Program-made: the position numbers and the translations under genes
From: Candidatus Caldarchaeum subterraneum
Lineage (GTDB): Archaea > Thermoproteota > Nitrososphaeria_A > Caldarchaeales > Caldarchaeaceae
Length of the DNA stretch: 64,000 nt
Assembly: GCA_937934305.1 (NCBI GenBank)
Contig: CALHAG010000014.1
Location: 53,897 to 117,896, forward strand
Direction of reading: 5' to 3'
Part shown: positions 58,050 through 64,000 of the stretch, piece after piece
How positions within the stretch are numbered: the stretch's first letter is position 1
How the letters are laid out: every line of letters begins with the position of its first letter
The notes under the pieces: model-generated
What the model was told of the DNA's origin: nothing
Database searches by the model: none
The model's input: only the letters and a program-made list of their open reading frames with translations

Positions 58050-58343
58050 CCCGGCTCGACGCGTATCCATTCCGTGACAAGACCCTGCAGCTAGGGTAAG
58101 TTCTCCTCAATTGATTGTTTAGGCGTGTAGTGGCTCGTTGGGCTCGCCGTGTTTAGAGATGTGGCCACGGCAAGATACCTCTTTAACCACCTCAAAACCA
58201 ATACATCAATAAACCATCCCCGTAACCGGTCAAGGAGGCGGGGATGAGGAGCATGGGCTGCATGTAGGTTGAGCGGGGTTCGGGAAGGTGACTGTTGTTT
58301 TGATATAGTGGCGGGTTGTTGTTTGGCTGGGTTGCGCGGGTGG
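58050..58343. other. Intergenic region with a G/C-rich hairpin
   Basis: 294 bp between the zinc-ribbon gene and the GT4 start. CATCCCCG at 58215-58222 pairs with CGGGGATG at 58239-58246 (8-bp stem, 16-nt loop). It might be part of a small RNA or a leader. No tRNA or riboswitch family was recognised. A TTG at 58269 opens a longer frame into the GT4 gene but adds an unconserved Cys-rich stretch. Confidence 0.35.
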
Positions 58344-59354
58344 GTGGATGTTTTGCTTGTTTCTCCGACGGCGAGGGGGTTGGGAGGGGTTGCTAGGCAT
58401 GTTTCGGGGCTGGCTGCGAGGCTTGAGGCGGCTGGCTACCATGTGGCTGTGGTCTCCTCCGAGAACACTCCAATTGTTAACGTGAAGGGGTTGAAGAACC
58501 CCACCTTCATGCTCTCATCCATGTTTTCTGCTCTTTTTCGCAGAGCGTCTGTCGTCCACGGCCACAACGTGCCCTCTTGTCTCGCTATGAGAGCGGCGTC
58601 TGCGGGTCGTAGGGTTTTGACCATGCATGGTGTTTACGCCGAGCAGGTGAATCTTTTGCATGGCTCGTTGGTTGGCTGGGTTGCTTCACGGCTTGAGAGA
58701 ACTGCTTTGAACTGGGCTGATGTGGTGACCGCTGTTTCGAAGAGGACGGCCGAGTTTTACCGCTTGAAAGGTGTTGACGCTGTCTACATCCCGAACGCCG
58801 TCGATGTCGGTGTGCATGTTGAGGGGATTAGGCTCGGTTATCCTCAGGTTGTTTATGTTGGACGGCTGTCGCGTGAGAAAAACGTGTCCACGCTTGTGGA
58901 TGCTGCGCGTCGGTTGCAGGATGCAAAGTTTCTGATTGTCGGCGACGGGCCTGACAAGCCTTTTCTCGAGAAAGCTGCTCAGAATCTTTCCAACGTGGTT
59001 TTCACGGGAGCGGTTGAGCATGAGAAGGCGCTGGGCTATATCGCCGGCTCCGATGTCCTCGTCCTGCCATCTATTGCGGAGGGCATGAGCACTGTTCTTC
59101 TCGAGGCGATGGCGCTGAAGACACCCGTGGTGGCGACAGCTGTTGGTGGGAACACGGAGCTGGTGCAACACGGTGAAACAGGGATGCTGGTCAACGCCGG
59201 CGACCCTGAGCAGCTAACAGAAGCGATAGCCCATCTTCTCAACAACCCCGCTGAAGCAAAACGACTCGCCGAAAAAGCCTACCAAAACGTGGTTAAACAC
59301 TTTTCCTGGGAAGCGGTGTTTCCCCAGTATCTCAAGGTGTATGAGCTTGGATAA
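58344..59354 (+). CDS. GT4-family glycosyltransferase
   Basis: From the GTG at 58344 the 336-aa protein starts VDVLLVSPTARGLGGVARHVSGL, the usual GT-B N-terminal glycine-rich entry. Then come VVHGHNVPSCLAM, VVYVGRLSREKNVSTLVDAAR, and the nucleotide-sugar motif LPSIAEGMSTVLLEAMALKTPVV (E-x7-E). It probably adds a sugar to a lipid-linked or surface glycan. It overlaps the epimerase gene by 14 bp. Confidence 0.88.
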   Translation: MDVLLVSPTARGLGGVARHVSGLAARLEAAGYHVAVVSSENTPIVNVKGLKNPTFMLSSMFSALFRRASVVHGHNVPSCLAMRAASAGRRVLTMHGVYAEQVNLLHGSLVGWVASRLERTALNWADVVTAVSKRTAEFYRLKGVDAVYIPNAVDVGVHVEGIRLGYPQVVYVGRLSREKNVSTLVDAARRLQDAKFLIVGDGPDKPFLEKAAQNLSNVVFTGAVEHEKALGYIAGSDVLVLPSIAEGMSTVLLEAMALKTPVVATAVGGNTELVQHGETGMLVNAGDPEQLTEAIAHLLNNPAEAKRLAEKAYQNVVKHFSWEAVFPQYLKVYELG

Positions 59355-60276
59355 CGTGCTGGTCACGGGTGGAGCCGGGTTCATCGGAGGCGTGCTCGTG
59401 AAGCGTCTGCTGGAAAACGGTGTCCATGTTAGGGTTGTCGACGACTTTTCGACGGGAAGTTGGGAAAATCTGCCAAACTCGCCTGCTCTGAAAGTGTTTG
59501 TCCACGATGTGGCTTTGCGACAGGGGCTGTCTCAGTTTTTTGACAAGGTTGATGCAGTGATTCATCTCGCAGCCATTCCATCAGTGCCCATGTGTGAACA
59601 AAATGTTCAGAGAGCGTTTGAGGTTAACGTGATAGGTCTGGAGAACGTTTTAGAGACATGTGTGGAGAAGGGTGTGGGTAAAATTGTTTTCACCTCTTCT
59701 GCCGCGGTTTATGGAGATGCGGAGGGTGTGTTGAATGAGGATGCTGCGACGCGGCCTTTTTCTGTCTATGGTTGGACAAAGCTTCTCGGCGAAGCGATGC
59801 TAAGAAGCTTCGGCGAAAAACATGGCGTAGAGGCGGTGGCTCTTCGTGTCTTCAACGTATATGGAAAGAAGAGCACATCAGGGGTTCTCGGCGTCGTCGA
59901 CCAATTCATAGCAGACGCAGCAGAGGGCAAGCCTCTACATATACATGGAGACGGCGGACAAGTGAGAGACTTCATCCACGTAGACGACGTAGCCAACGCA
60001 ATACTACTCACTCTCGAAAAAACGCTGAAAAACTTTGAAGCCATCAACATCGGAACAGGCCAGCCAACCTCCATCAAATACCTCGCAGAAAAAGTTTTGA
60101 CGGCCTTCGGACGCGCCGTCTCCGCCATAGTGTATGAGCCCGCTCGCGTGGGCGACATCAGATACAGCGTCGCAGACATCTCCAAGGCACGTCAGCTTCT
60201 CGGCTTCAGCCCCACAACATCACTGGACACATACCTGGCCTCACGTGTCTCAGCTCCGTCCCCAAGCTTTCGGTAG
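59341..60276 (+). CDS. NAD-dependent sugar epimerase/dehydratase (GalE-like)
   Basis: The 311-aa extended SDR protein begins VLVTGGAGFIGGVLVKRLLENG, has VIHLAAIPSVP, a catalytic Ser region TSSAAVYGD, the active-site YGWTK (Y-x3-K), RVFNVYGKK, and VRDFIHVDDVANAI. Substrate is likely a UDP- or dTDP-sugar. It is coupled to the GT4 gene. Confidence 0.88.
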   Translation: MSLDNVLVTGGAGFIGGVLVKRLLENGVHVRVVDDFSTGSWENLPNSPALKVFVHDVALRQGLSQFFDKVDAVIHLAAIPSVPMCEQNVQRAFEVNVIGLENVLETCVEKGVGKIVFTSSAAVYGDAEGVLNEDAATRPFSVYGWTKLLGEAMLRSFGEKHGVEAVALRVFNVYGKKSTSGVLGVVDQFIADAAEGKPLHIHGDGGQVRDFIHVDDVANAILLTLEKTLKNFEAINIGTGQPTSIKYLAEKVLTAFGRAVSAIVYEPARVGDIRYSVADISKARQLLGFSPTTSLDTYLASRVSAPSPSFR

Positions 60277-60293
60277 AAGAGCCAGGCGATGCA

Positions 60294-60392
60294 TTGCTTG
60301 ATACAAGCGTCCCTGTGGAGCTACTGGCGGGAACAGAGCTGGGTAAACGGTTGGCTGAAATTAGTAAGCACAAGCAGCCTTTCGAGTCGTAG
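60294..60392 (+). pseudogene. Possible PIN-domain (VapC) N-terminal remnant
   Basis: A short frame just after the epimerase reads LLDTSVPVELLAGTELGKRL and then AEISKHKQPFES before a TAG. LLDTSxxxELLxGTELG is the first strand and helix of PIN-domain ribonucleases, with the first catalytic Asp. The rest of the domain is missing, so this is a decayed VapC fragment. The match is short. Confidence 0.4.
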
Positions 60393-60410
60393 CTCATCTT
60401 TCTAAACGAG

Positions 60411-60419
60411 CTTTAAATT
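60411..60419 (+). promoter_or_regulatory. TATA-like box for the E1 operon
   Basis: CTTTAAATT lies about 29-37 bp before the ATG of the E1-alpha gene at 60448. Confidence 0.45.
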
Positions 60420-60447
60420 CTAGCCCACTGCTTCACGGCTGTGGACG

Positions 60448-61431
60448 ATGTTGCGTGAGCAGTTTAGCCGTGAGAAGCTTCTCAAGATGCTGCGTAAAAT
60501 GATTGAGATTAGGTTGTTTGAGGAGCGTGTTGAGAGGCTGTATCGCGAGGGCAAGATTATTGGGCCTACTCATCTTTACTTTGGTCAGGAGGCTGTGGCC
60601 GTCGGTGTCATAGAGGCCTTGGACAAGGATGACGTGGTTATCTCAACCTATAGGGGGCATGGGCATGGCGTTGCCCGGGGTGTTCCGATGAAGGCTATTC
60701 TAGGCGAGATACTGGGGAGAGCTGTTGGGACATGCAAGGGCTTGGGCGGCTCGATGCATGCACCCATCTCAGTGGAGCACAACATTCCACTGGCCACAGC
60801 CATAGTTGGAAGCGGCTTACCAATAGCCGTGGGAGTTGGACTTGCCTTCAAATATAGAGAGAGAAGAAACGTGGCCACAGTTTTCTTCGGCGACGGCGCG
60901 GTCAACACAGGTGCTTTCCATGAGGCGCTCAACCTCGCAGCCGTTTGGAAGCTTCCGGTCCTGTTTGTCTGCGAAAACAACCTCTACGCCATGTACACAT
61001 CGCTCAAAAATGTTCTCGCCGCTGAAAGCATAGCGGCGCGGGCCTCAAGCTACGGCATCCCATCCTACGTAGCGTTCGGCAACGACGTCCTCGAAGTCTA
61101 TGAAACAACATCCAAGGCTTTGGAGAAGATTAGAGACCAGTCAGGCCCAGCGTTTATAGAGTGTAGAACCTATAGGCAGAAGGGCCACGGTGGATACGAT
61201 TTCGGCACATGGTATAGGGCTAAGGAGGAGATTGAGGAGTGGATGCGCCGAGACCCGATAAACATGCTCACGGAAAGAATGAAAGCCAAAGGTTTCATAA
61301 CCGATGAGGAGCGGAAGAAAATCGAGGAGGAGGTGGCGGCGGAGCTCGACAAAGTCGTCGAAGAAGTGCTCAGCTCGCCTTTCTACGACTACGAGAAGCT
61401 GCCCTCGCTTGTATACGCTAACCCTCCTTAG
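60448..61431 (+). CDS. 2-oxoacid dehydrogenase E1 component, alpha subunit
   Basis: The 327-aa protein has IRLFEERVERLYREGKI, HLYFGQEAVAVGV, the phosphorylation-loop-like YRGHGHGVARGVP, and the TPP motif FFGDGAVNTGAFHEALN to CENNLYAMY. It decarboxylates pyruvate, acetoin or a branched-chain 2-oxoacid. It is co-transcribed with the beta subunit (the GTG start abuts its stop). Confidence 0.92.
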   Translation: MLREQFSREKLLKMLRKMIEIRLFEERVERLYREGKIIGPTHLYFGQEAVAVGVIEALDKDDVVISTYRGHGHGVARGVPMKAILGEILGRAVGTCKGLGGSMHAPISVEHNIPLATAIVGSGLPIAVGVGLAFKYRERRNVATVFFGDGAVNTGAFHEALNLAAVWKLPVLFVCENNLYAMYTSLKNVLAAESIAARASSYGIPSYVAFGNDVLEVYETTSKALEKIRDQSGPAFIECRTYRQKGHGGYDFGTWYRAKEEIEEWMRRDPINMLTERMKAKGFITDEERKKIEEEVAAELDKVVEEVLSSPFYDYEKLPSLVYANPP

Positions 61432-62439
61432 GTGAATGATTTGGCGACACGTGAGCTTACCTATGTGGAGGCGTTGAATGAGGCGCTGCGTGAGGAGATG
61501 CGCAGAGATGATAGCGTTATTGTTTTCGGTGAAGAAGTTGCGGCGGCTGGCGGCGTCTACAAAGTGACCAAGGACCTTTTGAAAGAGTTTGGCCCAAAAA
61601 GAGTGTTGGATACGCCGATATCGGAGATAGCTATTGTGGGTGCGGCCATCGGTGCGGCGCTCAACGGTTTGAGGCCCGTGGCGGAGATAATGTTCTTCGA
61701 CTTTGTCGGCATCGCTTTCGACCAGCTTGTGACACATGCCTCGAAGATGCGTTTCATGAGCGGTGGACAGGTCAAGCTCCCCCTCGTCATCAGAACCCAG
61801 TACAGCCTGGGCAGGTCTTATGGTAGCCAGCATACACAGTTTTTGGCGGCGTCGCTTCTGCAGGCGCCGGGCCTCAAGATAGTTGCGCCCGCGACGCCCT
61901 ATGATGCTAAAGGTTTGCTCAAGTCCTCGATAAGGGATGATGACCCTGTTTTGTTTGTGGAGAGCGGTGCACTTTACGTGAACAGAAGCTACTACGGCTA
62001 CAGGGGCCCTGTCCCCGAGGAAGAGTATCTGATACCTCTCGGAAAAGCCGATGTGAAGCGTGTGGGCGACGACGTCACCATAGTGGCTGTATCACGAACC
62101 GTGTCCGAGGCCATGGCAGCCGCAAACCAGCTGGAGGAGAAAGGTGTCAAAGCCGAGGTCGTCGACCTCAGAACAATAATGCCCATGGACTATGAAACGA
62201 TAATCAACTCGGTCAAGAAAACCAACAGACTGGTTGTCGCTGAGGATAGTGTGAAGACTGGAGGAATATCCGCCGAGGTGGCGAGCCACGTCTGCGAATA
62301 CGCTTTCGAGTATCTCGAGGCACCCATTGTGAGACTGAACTCGCCTCCTATGCCGGCTCCTCAGGCATCTGAGCTGGAGAAGAAATACATGGTGTCTGCG
62401 GAGAAGATTGTGAACGCTGTTACAAAGCTTGTGAAGTAA
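61432..62439 (+). CDS. 2-oxoacid dehydrogenase E1 component, beta subunit
   Basis: The 335-aa protein starts LTYVEALNEALREEMRRDDSV and has VFGEEVAAAGGVYKVTKDL, DTPISEIAIVGAAIGAALNG, AEIMFFDFVGIAFDQLVTHASKMRFMSGGQ split over several segments, and the C-terminal transketolase domain. It is the partner of the preceding alpha subunit. The lipoyl-domain gene follows in convergent orientation 4 bp away. Confidence 0.93.
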   Translation: MNDLATRELTYVEALNEALREEMRRDDSVIVFGEEVAAAGGVYKVTKDLLKEFGPKRVLDTPISEIAIVGAAIGAALNGLRPVAEIMFFDFVGIAFDQLVTHASKMRFMSGGQVKLPLVIRTQYSLGRSYGSQHTQFLAASLLQAPGLKIVAPATPYDAKGLLKSSIRDDDPVLFVESGALYVNRSYYGYRGPVPEEEYLIPLGKADVKRVGDDVTIVAVSRTVSEAMAAANQLEEKGVKAEVVDLRTIMPMDYETIINSVKKTNRLVVAEDSVKTGGISAEVASHVCEYAFEYLEAPIVRLNSPPMPAPQASELEKKYMVSAEKIVNAVTKLVK

Positions 62440-62443
62440 AGCG

Positions 62444-62692
62444 TTATTTCTCCACCTCTATTTCAGCGATAACTTCCCCTACTTTCACCTCTTCGCCGAC
62501 GTTGTGCAGTATTTTCGTTATCACACCGTCTACCTCCGAGGTAATCTCGACCGCTGCTTTCTCGGTCTCCACTATGGCCACCACCTCTCCCTTGCTCACA
62601 CGGTCACCAACTTTCTTAACCCAGTCGCTTATCCGCCCAGACTCCATCGCCACATCAATCCGTGGAAGAATAACCCTGTAAACACTGGTCAT
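62444..62692 (-). CDS. Stand-alone lipoyl-domain protein
   Basis: From the ATG at 62690-62692 the 82-aa protein is one lipoyl domain: VILPRIDVAMESGRISDWVKKVGDRV, then VVAIVETEKAAVEITSEVDG with the lipoyl-Lys in ETEKA, and a second half ITKILHNVGEEVKVGEVIAEIE. It has no E1/E3-binding or catalytic domain. It faces the E1-beta gene. With the catalytic-only E2 at 4425-5075 it could make a split E2, which is inference. Confidence 0.85.
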   Translation of the reverse strand: MTSVYRVILPRIDVAMESGRISDWVKKVGDRVSKGEVVAIVETEKAAVEITSEVDGVITKILHNVGEEVKVGEVIAEIEVEK

Positions 62693-62810
62693 GAATGCCC
62701 TCATCCACATCTACATATAAACCATTTATGGAGATGGCGGCGGAGGCAGAAAAGGGTTGAGGATGCGGCTTAAAATATGACTGCAGGATTTCTCCGCTTA
62801 GGGTTGAGGC

Positions 62811-63494
62811 ATGGTTCTGTCGGCGAAGATTTTCGAGATTAAGCAGCAGACTTCTTTTGACGAGATAGCGACTAAGCTGCGTGATTTCAGGGTTGTTGAG
62901 CATCAGAAGCATGGTGATGTTGATTTTGAGCTTGTGACCGATGTTTCGAGGCTGGATTTGAGGAATGGGATGCTTTTCGGCCTCTTTTCCCGTGATAAGG
63001 TGATTTACGTCAATCAGCGGGGCGAGGTTAAACCCGTTCTCAAAACGATACAGGCCACCGTCTTCTTCCACAACCAGAACAACAAAACCTATCTCACGGT
63101 TGTGCAGAACAAGCACTTCGCCAACTATGTCGCCAGCATATTGTCACATCATCTTTTCCTCAACTACCGCAGCATCGTAGAAGCACGGATACCCTCGGAA
63201 AACCTTCAGAAATACCATGAGGCAAACCCCGAAGCCACCAAAGTGATTTTCTTCGACAGCCTCGACTACCCGGGCGTGGATAAGGTGGCCCTCTACGGCC
63301 CCTCGCTAATCTCGACGGGAAAATATGAAGAGTATCTGGCTCATGGCAAAATCTGGTATCTTGTTTTCTCGGTTAAGGGCTCCAACGCCGTGCTGGGTGT
63401 GACGAGAAACTGTGTGGTCGTCTCCTTCTCACGTATGTCTGAGGCCCAGTTCATCGAATATGTAGTCGCGAATGTTTTTCCTCTCATGAGTTAG
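62811..63494 (+). CDS. Hypothetical protein
   Basis: The 227-aa soluble protein has no recognised domain. Visible segments are SFDEIATKLRDFRVVEHQKHGDVDF, VFFHNQNNKTYLTVVQNKHFAN, and VIFFDSLDYPGVDKVALYG. A TATA-like CTTAAAATAT lies at 62770-62779, about 32-41 bp before the ATG. It overlaps the convergent MscS-like gene by 4 bp. Confidence 0.65.
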   Translation: MVLSAKIFEIKQQTSFDEIATKLRDFRVVEHQKHGDVDFELVTDVSRLDLRNGMLFGLFSRDKVIYVNQRGEVKPVLKTIQATVFFHNQNNKTYLTVVQNKHFANYVASILSHHLFLNYRSIVEARIPSENLQKYHEANPEATKVIFFDSLDYPGVDKVALYGPSLISTGKYEEYLAHGKIWYLVFSVKGSNAVLGVTRNCVVVSFSRMSEAQFIEYVVANVFPLMS

Positions 63495-64000
63495 ATTGCT
63501 GCGGCTGCGGCGGCTTCGGCGAGCTTTGTGTAAACTCTCTCCATGATGTGTGATGCGAGGGGCTCGGCTTTCGCGGGGTTGATTATGTAGAGTGTGAGTC
63601 GGAGCGTCACGTATGGGTCTTCGATTTTCTCGACGCGGACTTCGGGGGCTCTGTTAGGTGCGGCCTCTGCCTTGGCTATGTCTGTCCCCGTCTTCAACAG
63701 GATTAGCTTAGCGTCGGGTATGCTTATTCTTCTGCCGTCGACCTTGATTTTCACAAACAGCACACCTGCTCCTGATTTGGTGAAGTTTACTATCTTCTCG
63801 GAGAGAAGCCTGTCGTTGGGGATGTATAGTTTCCTGAGGTCTGAGGTTGTTAGGATTGTGTGGGTTGCCTTGACCTCGGTTACTCGAGCGACGCGGCCTC
63901 TTACCGAGACATAGTCTCCCTCCCGTAGCACTCCGACTGCTTTCATAATGTCGCCGAGAACCATGAGCCTTAGAGGCCTGAAGCATACCGCGGTGAATAA
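63491..64000 (-). CDS. MscS-like channel, C-terminal part (5' end beyond window)
   Basis: The visible part has the MscS beta-domain: LREGDYVSVRGRVARVTEV, TILTTSDLRKLYIPNDRLLSEKIVNFTKSG, then the alpha/beta C-terminal domain (VTLRLTLYIINPAKAEPLASHI) and an Ala-rich end. An ATG at 63962-63964 exists, but the frame stays open to base 64000 with hydrophobic FTAVCFRPLRLMVLG, like the end of the MscS pore helix. The gene therefore probably starts outside the window. Confidence 0.65.
   Translation of the reverse strand, partial: LFTAVCFRPLRLMVLGDIMKAVGVLREGDYVSVRGRVARVTEVKATHTILTTSDLRKLYIPNDRLLSEKIVNFTKSGAGVLFVKIKVDGRRISIPDAKLILLKTGTDIAKAEAAPNRAPEVRVEKIEDPYVTLRLTLYIINPAKAEPLASHIMERVYTKLAEAAAAAAI

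Noticed and set aside
1..64000. CRISPR arrays, rRNA and tRNA genes
   Set aside because: No regularly spaced repeats and no tRNA-like T-arm or rRNA segments were recognised while reading; a covariance-model scan would be decisive for tRNAs and other RNAs.

Overview
The window is archaeal and looks like a thermophilic member of the Thaumarchaeota/Aigarchaeota (Caldiarchaeum-like) lineage. Archaeal information-processing genes dominate: HerA-NurA, L10e, S17e, FEN-1, RadA, Cdc48, an Sm-like protein, Trm5, Topo VI subunit B and an archaetidylinositol-phosphate-synthase-like enzyme. A eukaryote-type topoisomerase IB sits at 46969-48588, and among archaea that gene is a marker of Thaumarchaeota and their Aigarchaeota relatives. 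Genes are tightly packed with frequent 4-bp ATGA overlaps. Many starts are GTG or TTG, with a TATA-like box about 25-30 bp upstream. The assignment is inference from gene content; no rRNA or tRNA gene was seen.

Layout. 1-6300 (minus strand): nurA (cut by the edge), herA, two purP-like ATP-grasp genes, a catalytic-domain-only 2-oxoacid dehydrogenase E2, RNase HI and L10e. 6350-16900: TldD, a PDCD5-like protein, a protoglobin, an aspartic-protease/RHH-like pair, a tandem-HxlR regulator, an AbrB-like protein, a DegT aminotransferase, an M20 peptidase, S17e, a Thr-rich surface protein and FEN-1. 16840-26930: Cdc48, an HTH regulator with a palindrome ahead of an ECF transporter S component, RadA, pyruvate kinase, 3-hydroxyacyl-CoA dehydrogenase, a luciferase-family oxidoreductase and an ABC-2 exporter. 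26970-31110 is accessory-rich: a HEPN-MNT pair, a decayed DUF3782-like gene, bacterial-type LeuD, a protein-lysine-methyltransferase-like gene and an archaeal AAA ATPase. 31197-35688: a leuA-ilvB-ilvN-ilvC operon.

The standout is 35862-41391. A two-gene module (a 1225-aa nuclease-methyltransferase and a BrxL-type AAA ATPase) is bracketed by two 54-bp perfect direct repeats that lie in the 3' end of top6B. One copy is inside the intact top6B. The other belongs to an orphaned alternative 3' end of top6B, 5.5 kb away. This is the expected footprint of site-specific integration into a protein-coding gene, but no recombinase is present. Base composition flips from G/T-rich to A/C-rich within the module although both genes lie on the same strand. 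It is best read as a minimal BREX-like or type-IIG-plus-BrxL defence cassette.

42830-50465: top6B, a truncated AAA ATPase with tandem 16-bp dyads at its start, 6-phosphogluconate dehydrogenase, a sulfur operon (dsrE2-like, tusA, sqr-like, arsR), TopIB, an Sm-like protein and an ArsB/NhaD-type permease. 50497-64000: Trm5, a cupredoxin, HisD, two DNA glycosylases, a peroxiredoxin, an SCP2 protein, a CDP-alcohol phosphatidyltransferase, TrmO, GcvH, a small zinc ribbon, GT4 and a sugar epimerase, E1-alpha/E1-beta with a free-standing lipoyl-domain protein, and an MscS-like gene cut by the edge. The lipoyl protein and the distant catalytic-only E2 could together replace a normal multidomain E2.
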